Shown one piece after another: positions 12,376 to 24,076 of a stretch of 64,000 bases of DNA. The stretch's first letter is position 1. The number at the start of each line of letters is the position of its first letter. The translations under genes were made by a program, and so were the position numbers. The notes beneath the pieces are model-generated. The model was not told the DNA's origin. It made no database searches and was given only the letters and a program-made list of their open reading frames with translations. The stretch comes from Paulownia fortunei. Lineage: Eukaryota; Streptophyta; Magnoliopsida; Lamiales; Paulowniaceae. The stretch covers positions 12,289,632 through 12,353,631 of the forward strand of contig CM033105.1 in assembly GCA_019321725.1 (NCBI GenBank), given 5' to 3'.

Positions 12376-12654
12376 ATGGTATTAGAGCATAGGTTATGCG
12401 TTCTAATTACTTTCATTAATTTATGTCTGAAGTTTATAAAAAAATTATTTAATTGCATTTTAGTTTGGGATTTTGAATTCATTTTTGCATAATTTTAAAT
12501 TATTAAAATAGATGAGACGAACAAAAAAAATGGATAACCATCGTCGTGTCGCCATAATAATTATTGTAGCGTAGGTGGCAGCCACTAGTAGGGCCTGGCA
12601 CGTACAGCATGCTGCACGTATGGTCGACGTGCATGCACAAGGGGTAGTAATGCC
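12376..12654 (+). mobile_element. Primer-binding site plus about 0.3-kb internal remnant
   Basis: TGGTATTAGAGC lies at 12377-12388. The 280 bp after it resemble the start of the Copia-A interior, including a GC-richer patch near 12590-12650 ('gcatgctgcacg', 'cgtgcatgcaca'). The next LTR then begins. All of gag and pol is missing between these two LTRs. Confidence 0.6.
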
Positions 12655-14632
12655 CGATGAGCTATAGATGTGGTCGTCCTTATACTCTTGTGAAATCAAT
12701 CTTATTCACATTAATATCATTAAATGATAATCTTCATCTTAAATTCATTACAAGAATTAGATAAAGTCCTTAGATCACATATAACTTGAGGTGTGGTTGC
12801 GTATATAAGGAAAATCATAGAATAAGCCTCCAAGGTTGTGGTCTTAAAACATTCCAAGTCAAGGATCATTGAGATAGCACATCAATGATCCTGCTGAGAC
12901 TTTTACATACGATGCAGGCTCGAAAGGAGGATGCCTCATTTCATGGGCATTGGTGTGGAGACATTAGTACATGTTTGTGTGTTCCTATTGGGGGACAAGT
13001 ACACTAAAATACTCCACCTGGAAATTCTCAATTGGAAGTATTTTAAATAAGAAATTCCTCGTTACAATAGTACAAGAATTAGTCATTGGACTTGAGACAC
13101 AATTGTAACCTTGTCCATGATTTGTTGCACTTTGATGTAATTCCCAATTACATGACAATCACAAGGGGTTTATGTTGGGTGTAACGCCTTTGTGCATGGA
13201 GGTTAAGGAGTGGCCAACAAAGGTTTTATCACCTATCTAAATGAATAGGTGCATTTCCTATGTGGTCCACTTTACTTGACTCCAAAATCATTGGCTAAGG
13301 TTGGATGGAAATTAGACGAGGTGTTTTCTAATTGTTCATCATTGAGTCAAGCTACTAGTAATGGATACATAATTATTGATCTATAAGGATTTCAACTAAT
13401 AATCCATGCCTTAGGCTCAACCGAGAGATTAGATGACAGAAAGAACACACTTGCATGATATTCATATTTGAAATAGGTTTACACTTCACCTAACATTAGG
13501 AGTCATTATGCACTGCTAGGTGTTTTGCATGAGTTGTGGATTCTTGGAATTATTGGGTTAATTTCAAGAGGATTAATTAATTAGATTAATTAATCAAAAT
13601 AACTAATAGTTCAACTAAATCACAAGAGTTGTGAGCCTACGATTAGCTTAGACTGAACGTAAGGGGTCATACACTAAGTTGAAAAGAGTACACTTCTAGA
13701 ATATATCAAAGGATTAGATCAAATCTATTAATTAATTTGGGGCTCAAATTGATTTAAGGAGTTAAATTAATTTATTCAATTAAAATAATATAATTATTTA
13801 ATTAGACATAACAAGACTAGAAAGCGCATGTGGAGCTAATTAATTAATTGATATGATCAAATAATTAAGTAGGATATGAATTAATTTATCTGACTAAATA
13901 ATATGATTATTCAATTTGACCTAATAATATTAGAAGCCCTATATATGATCAAGTTTTAATTGACATGAAAAATTAATTAACTTGGGCTTATTTCATTGAT
14001 GGGGATCAATTGATTGGACTTAATAAAATTAATTAAAGTCCAAGTCCAAGCCCAAACTAATGGCTCGTAGGAGGCCCATTAGGAAGTTTAATTACAAGAA
14101 TGAATCTTGTCTTAGAGTTTTATGGAAAAAAGGAATTAAATAAAGAAGGAAGTAAGTTCAATATAAGGACAGACTCCCCCATAGTGGTCGATTCTTATAG
14201 CATTCTTGAAGCAAAAATAGGCCAGCACTCCAACAAGAAAAACTACCCCCTTCTTGTTCTTCTTCTTTGATTCTTTTCCTCAATCAAAAGGTTTCACCTT
14301 TTGATCATGGGTCCAATTCTTCTATTCACTAGTTGAATTAAGAATTGAACTCTACATATTCTAGATTAGAATAGGCTATTTGAATCTACTAGCATGGATT
14401 CAATTGGTGTGAGAATCTCCAACATGTGGATATATTTAAAGGGGTAATATTTGGGATTCTAAGCAATATGTTTCCAATAAGAGGGGTATTGAATTAAGAT
14501 TCGTGGAAACTGTTAGTCAAGGATTCAAGATTTGTGAAGGAGTTTGTGGAGAGAAAATAATTTTGATCATTTCATGCATCTTAGTCAGTCAGAGTGCAAA
14601 TCAAGGTAAATGTTTTTGAAATCTTTTTGCTA
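12655..14632 (+). mobile_element. Copia-A LTR, third copy
   Basis: This is collinear with the other Copia-A LTRs ('ataaagtcctta', 'gacaagtacactaaaatac', 'atgacaatcacaaggggttt', the AATTAATT-rich block at 13560-14040, 'gcccattaggaag'). The left edge is approximate because the first 40 bases are diverged. Confidence 0.65.
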
Positions 14633-16175
14633 TAGGTATCAGAAAATGCACAACTGAGTAATGCAAATGAGTTTCAGGATTCGTTTTGATACATGTGATG
14701 TAATTGTATTTTGTGTTAGTGAAAAAATTTAAATTCCCCAGTGCATACATTTCCTAGGACCGTGCAAACTCAACAATCACAACCCTGCATGCACACAATA
14801 TGTTGCGCACATAAGAATGTCATGCACACCACAACACATGGTGCATGACTGTGCTAGGCAACAACCAAGCACAAGCGGGTAGCACTATACTGCCCATTGC
14901 TGTGTCTTAATGTGAAAGTTAATTTCTTTATTTTTTGGTTTTGCAATTTTAAAGTAAATGTTAATTTCTTAGAATAGGTGAAAAATCATTTTTTGTAAAA
15001 AACCAAGAATTGTATCCCAAACTAGAAAATGTTAATTTAATTGATGGGTAAATTTACATGCTTTAAGTTTATGTTATTGGATGATTAAATTAAGCATGTA
15101 TGGTATGGATGATCATGGGGCCTAAAGGTTTACATTCTATGTGATGGTTTTTTATTTTTTGGGTTTTGAGTAAAATGAGGCCTGCGAGTCTTGTCTTTTC
15201 TCTTTTTTTTTCTTGGAATGTAAATTTTGTCTCCCTCCCATGTACCTCCCCTTCATACAAATTCCAAAATTTTTTATTAGAATAGCGAATGCAGTGAGAG
15301 TAGTTTTATAATGGTAAGGTTTCTGTGGTTGTCTTAGTGGACATTACTAGAATGAGGAAGGTGGACAAAAGCAAGGATTGAAGGCCCATGAATGTATGGA
15401 TGAGACATTCATGTAATAGATAGGATCTATAACTATTTTAATTATTATCCTTAAACTAACCTAGATCCACTTTGATAAGGCCCATGATGAACCATTTATG
15501 TATGAATGGTAGATGCATGGGTTCATTTAATGATTTCCTAAGCTTGTAATCATTAGGAATAGCAAAACATTAAATAAACAATTTGAGGTCTTAGTAAGAG
15601 AAAACCCTCGCATAAAATAGTTTTAAGTTAAAGAATTTTTAAGTAAATTTTATATCAAGCATAAATGGGTAATAATAGGCTTGCCCCAATCATCTAAGCC
15701 TTTCATAAAAAGTAGTTGGAATGTGAACGCTACCATACTTAGTCCATTAGCCACGAGTTGTGGGATGTGCTAAGTAGAGGTAATAGTTGTGACCACTGTA
15801 AGCATGGAGATGCCCATGGGACATAATTTATTTATCTTGCTCTAATGGATGTTTGATGGGAGATGCTTGATACTTGATACCACGTGGGCTCATGAAGTTA
15901 GGGTGAATGGGAAGTAGTGAGATAAAATAGCTAGAGGGTTGCATGGGGATGCAATTGCTAATGTGTTAGTTACCTTTAGTTTTGTTTATAATAAAGTTAA
16001 TTGGACTTCAAGCCCACAGAAAATACGATTTCTCGAATTTCTATGTAAAGGTTGATGGAATCATAATAAAATTATGGGAGATATTTATAATTAAAGATCT
16101 TATTATAAATGAATAAACTGTTGAATAGATGTTTAGTTTTTGCCTCTTTTTGGATAATGGTTATTTCTTTTAGTT
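14633..16175 (+). repeat. Copia-A primer-binding site relic and leader repeat, copy 2
   Basis: GGTATCAGAAAATGC (about 14635-14649) follows the LTR as a mutated primer-binding site. From about 14930 the sequence is collinear with 2440-3830 ('atgtacctcc', 'gcatggagatgcccatggg', 'gattggacttcaagcccac'-like text). It ends near 16175, where the SIRE-type element begins. That element probably inserted into the leader. Confidence 0.6.
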
Positions 16176-17336
16176 CTACGTTATTAAATTATTCTAAACA
16201 ATATAAAAATCACTAGCACTAATTTGCTTAGATTGCTCTTGAAATTTGGGAATGGTTTTTAAATTTAAGAGGTTTATAAATGTGCAAAAAAGAGTTTCTA
16301 CAATAGTTATGGAAATAGCTCCCACAAAAGTTGAGAAAGCACCTCCCACTGCACATTCAACAAAAACTGTTAGTGTGAGAAAAGAAAAACATTTATGGAA
16401 GCTGGAATTTTGCACAGAAACCAAGTGTTGCAAGAAATGCTATGAGAGATGTTGTAACACTGGTAGAATAGTATTTAATTAATTATAATTATTCTGCGTA
16501 GGTTTTAATCATTCAGAGATTTTTGAAATATTTATTTTAGGGATTTCATAAAGTCACATGTGTGATAAATGTGTTCAATTAAGGATATTCTTGATTTGTT
16601 TTGTTAAGGTAAGAAAAGATTTGGAGAATCTTATGGATAAGGCAACAAATCAAGAAATCAATCTATTTCAAATATGCAACAATCAAGACCTGATTTCAAG
16701 GGGATTTGGACTGAAATACAAAGCTGGATGTATACCAAGTCTCAAAATTGAAGAAACTAAGTGGATGAACTGAATAATGCCACAAAAGTTATTCAAGGGT
16801 GATGCAGATTTTACTCATATATATTCTTCTGGAGAAGAAGGTGAAAAGGTATTCGGGAGATGATTGCATCAACCATCTAAAGGAGTTCAGAGTTGTAGGG
16901 AGTCCAGCAGTATTGATTACTCATATACTTTCTTCAGGAGAAGAAGGTGAAGGTTTTGGAAGAAGACCAGATCAACCATCTGAAGGAGTTCAGAGTTGGA
17001 GAGAGTCCAGCAGTGCTGATTAAAATCAAAGGGAGGTCGTAAGACTAACTAATTAGTGAATACATAGGATGGTCTTCATTTAAAGATGGAGTCTTTAAAT
17101 TATTTTAATTCCTTGAGATGTATTCTGTAAATTATTACTAATTAGTAGATTATTTCTTTCCCTAGGTGTTGCCTTGTGCACGTAGAGTACGTAGTACTTA
17201 AAGCACGTAAAAATCCTGATATTATTTTTTTATTTCCGTTGTGTATTCTATCTAGATATTATGACACTTTTCACAACACTTACAACACTTACAACACTTA
17301 GAATTTTAAGAAAAAATTGGGCAACAGATTCTATCA
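16176..17336 (+). repeat. 5' LTR of the SIRE-type element
   Basis: The right edge is fixed by '...gattctatCA' directly before the primer-binding site. The left edge is a guess at the end of the Copia-A leader homology. It holds a 106-bp tandem duplication (16811-17021) and short ORFs that I do not treat as genes. TACAACACT-type triplets occur near 17270-17300. Confidence 0.5.
16811..17021 (+). repeat. 106-bp tandem duplication within the LTR
   Basis: The two units begin 'ttactcatata' at 16811 and 16917. Both contain a GGAGAAGAAGGTGAA core and 'aaccatctRaaggagttcag', and end 'gtccagcagtRYtgatt'. The unit length is not a multiple of three, so the copies lie in different frames. Confidence 0.85.
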
Positions 17337-17338
17337 AT

Positions 17339-17351
17339 TGGCATCAACAGC
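17339..17351 (+). other. Primer-binding site of the SIRE-type element
   Basis: TGGCATCAACAGC resembles TGGTATCAGAGC, the complement of the initiator-Met tRNA 3' end. It starts two bases after the LTR end. Confidence 0.6.
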
Positions 17352-17400
17352 AAGTCACTGAAACTAATTAGTGAGATTCTGGTTTTGATCTGTTGTAGGT

Positions 17401-18990
17401 ATGGAACAACTGTGGAAAGGAAGTACAGTGTCACATCCTCTGTTGCTTAATGTATCCAATTATTCTTATTGGAAAGCCAAAATAAGGGTATTCATCAAGT
17501 CACTTGATGAACGAGCATGGAAGTCGATCTAAACAAGATAAAAGCATCCAAGAAAAACTACTAAAGAAGATAAAGTATGCGAACCTAAAATGAAGTTGTC
17601 TACTATAGTGGATCAAGTGAAAATTTTAAATTTAAAGACACTGAATGCCATATTTAGTGTCGTTGATAAGGATCAATTCAAATTGATTTATATTAGAATT
17701 TGCTAAGGAAATGCGGGATGTCTTATAAATTACATACGAAGGAACTAAGACTATAAGAATGAAAAAACTTCATATTCTTGCCACTAGGTTTGAAAATCTA
17801 AAGATGGAAGAAAATAAAATAATTCCTGCATTTAATGGTAAATTGTGTGATATTACTAATGAAGCACATGCTTTAGGTGAAAAATATATTAATTTTAAAC
17901 TTGTTAAGAAAGTTTTGAGATCACTTCTAGAGAGATTTCTATATAAAGTGACTGTTATTAAAGACGCTAGGGACCTTACAGAACTAAGTTTGGATGAGCT
18001 GATGGGGGCGCTACAAACCTTTGAAATGAATTTGAATCAAAATAAAAGGAAAAAGTACAAAAGAATTACATTATAGGTTAAAGCTTAAACTGAACAAGAT
18101 CATGGGAATGTTGATGATCTACTTGCTTTACTTACCAAGAAATTTGGGAAATTTCTAAAGAAATGAATACGGAAAACAAATCCCCATATAATACTTAACT
18201 CTCAGAAAAATAAAAGTAAGTCTAATGCATTTGATTTTAGGAAAAAACAAGAGAATTCAATGCAGGGATATGAAGGATTTGGCCACATTCAAGCTGAATG
18301 TGTTAACACCTTAAAGAAAATTTGTAGATCACTTAACACCACTTGGAGTGATAGAGGTGATGGAGGTTCTTAATGTAATTAAGAGAAACAGGAAGAAGAT
18401 GTTAGCAATCGCATTGCACATACCTCAATCACCTTGAAAAAGAAGAAACATACAGAAACATTATATGCTGCAAAGGATATTGTCAAAAATGTTGCGCAAC
18501 ATCTCACAGATAGGACTCAATTATTTTTCCTTCAGAAATCTGTCTAAATTTTGTTTCTTTGGTAGATATAAATTCTGATGAAAGCAGTGATGATGAAGGA
18601 CCTATTATTGAGGACATTCAATGCAAGTATCAAGAGATGTTTGAGAATTGACTTAAAGTGTGCAAAACTAACGAATGACTTGTGAAACAAGTTGCTGTCT
18701 TGACAAAAGAAAATGAGGCACTCAAAGGTGCTATGATCAAGTTTGAACTTTTGGCCTCTGAAAGAATACATGATCTTGATAGAGTTAAGAAAGAACTTAA
18801 GAACACAATGAAGTCTGTAACGAACCTGAATTCTAGAATATCTCAATTGGATAAAATTCTTTCCATTGGATAGTATAGTGAAAACTATGTTGGTTTAGGA
18901 TATTCAGGTGGAGATTCATCCTCAAAAGGTATAGAATTGCAAAAGTCGAGTAAAAGTTCTTAAATAGTTTTTGTGAACAAAATTGGTCAG
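17401..18990 (+). pseudogene. SIRE-type gag relic
   Basis: The start ATG at 17401 gives a typical copia gag N-terminus with 'NYSYWKAKIRVFIKSLDER', followed by a stop at codon 44. Open stretches continue at 17759-18076, the UBN2-type gag core with 'FENLKMEEN' and 'KVLRSLLERF'. A decayed zinc knuckle near 18270-18305 reads YEGFGHIQAEC, with the first Cys lost. A coiled-coil-like stretch follows at 18682-18873. Gag would form the particle that packages the RNA. Stops and frameshifts make this copy inactive. Confidence 0.75.
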
Positions 18991-19279
18991 TTTGAATCTA
19001 TGTTTGAATCTACTAAGGTCTGGTCAAGACAGGACCTAAATCCAAAAGGTTTATCCCTACTTGTCATTTTTGTCAAATACCTGTGCATATTGGACCTAAC
19101 TATTTCAAATATAAAAATGCTTTACTTAATGGCATGAAAACTGATTTAATATTTTCTAAAGTCTTGCAACATCCTGCAAAGAAAACCCTAAGATCGAGAT
19201 TAATTTGAAAAATGAATTTACAAGTAGAATTTGGATCAGAAAAATTGATCTTGCATATCATGTCACTCTTACTTCTTTA

Positions 19280-22200
19280 AAAGCTAACATCATTGAATCT
19301 TAGTATTTTGATAGTAGACGCTCTAGGCATATGACAGGTGATAAAGGAAAATTAAGAGATTATCAAAACCAAGAATGAGGTCATGTTACATTTGGCAATA
19401 GAGTTAGAGGATAAATCCTTGGAAATGGGACACTAAATGTTGATGGACTTCCAACACTAAGAAATGTGTTACATGTTAAAAGGGTTAAAGGCTAATCTGA
19501 TTGGTATTAGCCAACTGTGTGATCAGGATTTAATTGTGAGAATTAACAAAGATTCATGTTAAGTGTTTGATGATTCTAATAAATATGTCTTGATGGTTAG
19601 GAGATCATCTAACAGCTGCTAAAGTTACAACACAAGTCGAATTATTATAACACCTGGACTGAGGAAATTGAACTCTGGCACCAGAAATTGGGATATCTAA
19701 ATTTTCGAAGCCTATATAAGCTTGTTAATGCACGATCTATCATAGGTGTGACAAAGCTTTGCAAGAAAAACTCAGGTATTTGTGGACCATGTCAGTTTGG
19801 AAAATAAAGGAAAGAATCGTATAAAATATTGCAACACACTGCCATAACACAATACCTATAATTCTTGCACATGGATCTTATGAGACCAATATAGGTAGAA
19901 AGTATTGGTGGTAAGAATTATGCTTTCATTTGTGTTGATGATTTTTCAAGGTTTACATGGATTGATTTTATCAAAGAAAATCTAATACTTTCATGATTTT
20001 TAAAAGGCTTTGTGTTAGACTTAGAAATAATAAAGCATGTCAAATTGAAAGAATAAAGAGTGACCATGGAAAAGAATTTGAGAATTCTATTTTCCCCAAT
20101 TACTGTGACAAACATGGGATCTTTCATGAGTTCTCTGCTCCTAAAACACCACAATAAAATGGTGTTCTGGAAAGGAAAAATAGAACACTCATGTATAATG
20201 TTAAATTCAAAGAAACTTACATGAATTGTTGCAGAAGCATTGAACATGGCATGTTACACCATTAACCTTGTACACCTGAGACCAGGTACAAAAGTGACTC
20301 CATATGAAATATAGAAAGGTAAGAAACCCAATCTCAGTTAATTTCATGTATTTGGTAGTGCATGTTACACACTCAGTAATCGAGAACACTTGGGAAAGTT
20401 TGATTCCAAAAGTGACGAAGGAATATTTCTTGGTTATTCAACAAACAGTCAATCATACAGAGTGTATAACATAAGGACATGTACTATTATTGAATCCTTC
20501 AATGTTGTAATTGATGATTTTCGTGACTTTGTAGGAAATTCACAAGAAAAGCCAATCATCAGTCTTTGCGAAGAAATAAAAACTAATCAAGAAGAAAAAG
20601 TCAATGATGTGATGCTAGAATGCCAGATGTTACAACATTGAAAACAACATTTGTAGATTTTGCTCCAGATGCTGCAACATCCTCAGAATCTGAGGAAAAA
20701 AACTAAAAGTTTTGATATTTTTGAGAAAGTCAGAAATGAGCCATCAAGTAGAATTCAAAAAAATTATCATGTTGATCAAGTCATCGGAGGTATGTCAGAA
20801 GGTATGAGAACACGAGATAAGGAGAAGGTAAACTATAGAGATATGGTAAGATTTATCTGTTACACTTCTCTTTTTGAACCTATGAATGTGAAAGAGACTT
20901 TGGTGGATGAGTTTTGGATTAATGCCATGCCATTAGAACTTGAGCAATTTTCTAGAAATGATGTTTGGACATTAGTGCCTAAGCCAAAATTGTAAATATT
21001 ATTGGTACCAAATGGATTATACAAAATAAAACTAGTGAATTTGGTAATATAACTAGAAACAAAGCTAGGCTAGTGGCTCATGGGTACACTCAGGTGGATA
21101 GGGTGGATTTTGATGAAACCTTTGCCCCTTTTACTAAACTTGTGTCTATTAGACTTCTTTTAGCTATTGCATATCATATTGGTTTCAAACATCAACAAAT
21201 GGATGTCAAAAGTGCTCTCCTAAATGGTTTTCTTAGTAGTTTTTGTTGAACAACCCAAGGAATTTGAAGATCCTCATTACCCCAACCATGTTTACAAATT
21301 GAAAAGGGCTTTGTATGGTTTGAAACAAGCTCCAGGAGCTTGGTATGAAAGATTGTCAAAAATTTTGATTGAAAAATGGTATAAAAGATAAGGAGTGGGT
21401 GGACAAACATTGTTCATCATTAGATTTAAGCATGGTATCACCATTGCACAAATCTTTGTTGATGACATAGTGTTTAGTTTTATCTCTCAATAAAAGTGAT
21501 TGAGTTTGTTAATTTGATGTATAAAGAATTTGACATGGTAGGAGAACTTAAACTACTTTCTAGATCTTCAAGTAAAACAACTTGAGAATGGGATTTTTAT
21601 TTTTCAAAGTAAATATGCTAGAAATCAAGTAAATAGATTTGGGTTGGAAAACACAAAACACATGAAAACTCTAATGGGAACAAATAAAAAATTGTCCAAG
21701 AATGATAGTGGAATGAATGTTGATACTAACCTCTATAGGAGCATGATTGGAAGTCTCTTGTACTTAATTGCTGGTAGGTTAGACATAAGTTTTAGTGCTC
21801 TAAGGAATCTCACTTAAAAGCTGTCAAAAGAATCATTAGATATGTTAGTGGGACTATTGACTTAGGAATTTGGTATACTAATGACACAAATGCTAACTTG
21901 GTTGGTTGTAGTGATGTAGATTGGGCAGGTGATGTTGATAACAGAAAGAGCATAACTGGTGGCTGCTTTTATCTTGGTAATAATTTGATTTCATGGTATA
22001 GCAAAAAGCAGAACTGTGTTTCTCTGTCTACTGCAAAATTTGAATATATTGTTGTTGGTAGTTGTTGTTCTTAGTTTTTATGGATGAAACAAATGTTGGA
22101 GGATTATGAGACAAGGAAAAGTAATAACTATCTATTGTGATAACTTTAGTGCTCTAAATATCTTTAAGAATCCTGTCCAACATCCAAGAACAAAACACAT

Positions 22201-22400
22201 AGATGTCTGGCACCATTTTATATAGGAATTAGTTGAGAGAAAGGCTGTGACCATTGATTATGTTACAACTGAAAATCAGTTAGCTGATATTTTCACCAAA
22301 GCCCATGACACCCAACAATTTGATATATTAAAACAGTCTCTTGGAGTATGTGTGCTATATGAAGTGTCAACTGCAGTGTTCAACACCTCATGCATGATAT
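19280..22400 (+). pseudogene. SIRE-type pol relic (protease to RNase H)
   Basis: Domains in order: the protease-proximal 'FDSRRSRHMTGDK' near 19310; the gag-pre-integrase 'ELWHQKLGYLNF...GICGPCQFGK' (19660-19805); the integrase core (19850-20340) with 'AFICVDDFSRFTWIDFI'; reverse transcriptase (20880-21700) with the catalytic 'IFVDDIVF' near 21450; and RNase H (21860-22340) with 'GCSDVDWAGD', 'STAKFEY' and the C-terminal 'TENQLADIFTKA'. Longer open pieces lie at 20390-20641 and 20660-20995. Many stops and frameshifts show it is dead. The motif set fits the SIRE lineage. Confidence 0.85.
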
Positions 22401-23351
22401 AATCAATAGAAATATTGCAACACCTAAATACAACATTTTCATGCATCAGTTAAAAATATAGGACTTCATGCATTTTTGTTTATATCTCTTAGCCATCCTG
22501 CAATTAGGATCATCTGCATTACTGCCACAAGCTATTAAAAACTCAATAAACCATCTTTAATCTACATTGAAAAGCAGATGTGCACTAGAATCATAGAAAA
22601 ATTTCCCATAATGTGTGATAAAAATTTATGATTGACATGATTTAGAGGCCTTAGACATAAAAAGCTACATATCCATGGGAGTGGAGCTAGTCATATATAG
22701 CTTAAAATTATTTATTCTTTAATATGTGAAAAAGCAAAAACATGTGAAAAAAAGCTACCCTTGAAATAGAGTGAAAGCTACTGACTGGCTAAATCCATCA
22801 GGCTTTTATTTTACAAAAATATTATGAAAATCTAGGATTAAGATTTACAGTTAATGGAGTCTGTTGACTGGTATGGCCTGAGATGTTATAACATTGAATA
22901 AGAACATTTGTTGGTTAGACTTCTCATTCTATATATGATGCGTGATTTTATAATTTTTGATTTGAAATAAACGCATCATAATTAGGCATATTTTTAGGAA
23001 TATTCCATATTTGAGTTGGGGTAGTGATTGATGGTTGATTTAATTTGATTTTGTGATGAAATCTTGGATAATGATCAATCTCCCAACTAACACCTTTATT
23101 TTAGGGCATTAATATATATGGTGTGAAAAAATGAATGGAAAGATAGATATTTTACATATGTATCACTTGAATTTATTTGATATTTATCACTTTAATTTGG
23201 GCGCAAATTAGGGTTTCTCATCTCTTAAGCTTTAAATACCACAACACCCTCATTTACACACTAATACATTTCTCTCTCACCTCAATCTTCTTCAACTATT
23301 TCTCCGCAAATGTCCTTTGCTCTAAGTGGTAATTGCAAACCTTGAGCAATA
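22401..23351. other. AT-rich spacer between SIRE pol and env-like ORF
   Basis: No coding signal or recognisable repeat was seen. Spacers of this kind between pol and the extra ORF are normal for SIRE-type elements and may hold a splice acceptor for a subgenomic RNA. None can be called with confidence. Confidence 0.4.
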
Positions 23352-24076
23352 ATGGTGAGAATAAGGAGTGAAACGCTGGCAGATATGGTGAAGCAGATTC
23401 AGCAAGAAAGAAGAAAATGAAGAATGGAGGAATACCCATGCCCTATGCCTCTACGAGTTATTTCTCCAAGACCAGATTCACCACCATTACTTGCACTGCC
23501 TACACCACAATCCAATATTGAAGGAAATTAAGATGCTTGAAAAAAATTTGGTGAGCAATCTTTACCTTTGAATCTCTTTCTAGGTGAAACATCTGAAGCC
23601 TTAGCCAGTTCTGATTCCTTTGAATCAGCAAAAAAATCCTTTCATCAAACCATAGATTCTGGAATAAAATAGGAGAAAGATGTTGAAATAGTACGAGAAT
23701 CATAATAGATTTCCCCATCTGCACGATCAATTATAGTTTTTCCTTGGTTCAAGCCCTCTGCCAAAACAGTGTTGAATTTCTCAATGGTTAAGAAAGGGAA
23801 AAAAAGGGCACAGTATAATTCTACATCGGAGGGTGAACAACCAATATTGAGAAGGTCAATAAGACTGTTGTCCAAAAATGTGTGGTCAAGTTCTGAATCA
23901 GAAGATGAGAAAAGGGCATCTAATTCAATCCCTAAGTTTGGTGTTGGACCTAATGAACCACCTTTGTCAGAGGACTCATCTAAATCCATGGAGGAATCTT
24001 CTACAGATCAAATGGAGTCAAACACTACAAAAGAAATGCAAGACAAGTCAGAGTCTAGTAAAGATGCTACACAAGA

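Noticed and set aside
16246..16482. 78-codon ORF with a cysteine-rich end (CTETKCCKKCYERCC)
   Set aside because: It lies in the presumed SIRE LTR, has no signal peptide and fits no cysteine-rich peptide family I know. Probably chance.
23500..23989. Minus-strand ORFs of 76 and 114 codons
   Set aside because: They are antisense to the env-like ORF, whose composition explains the openness.
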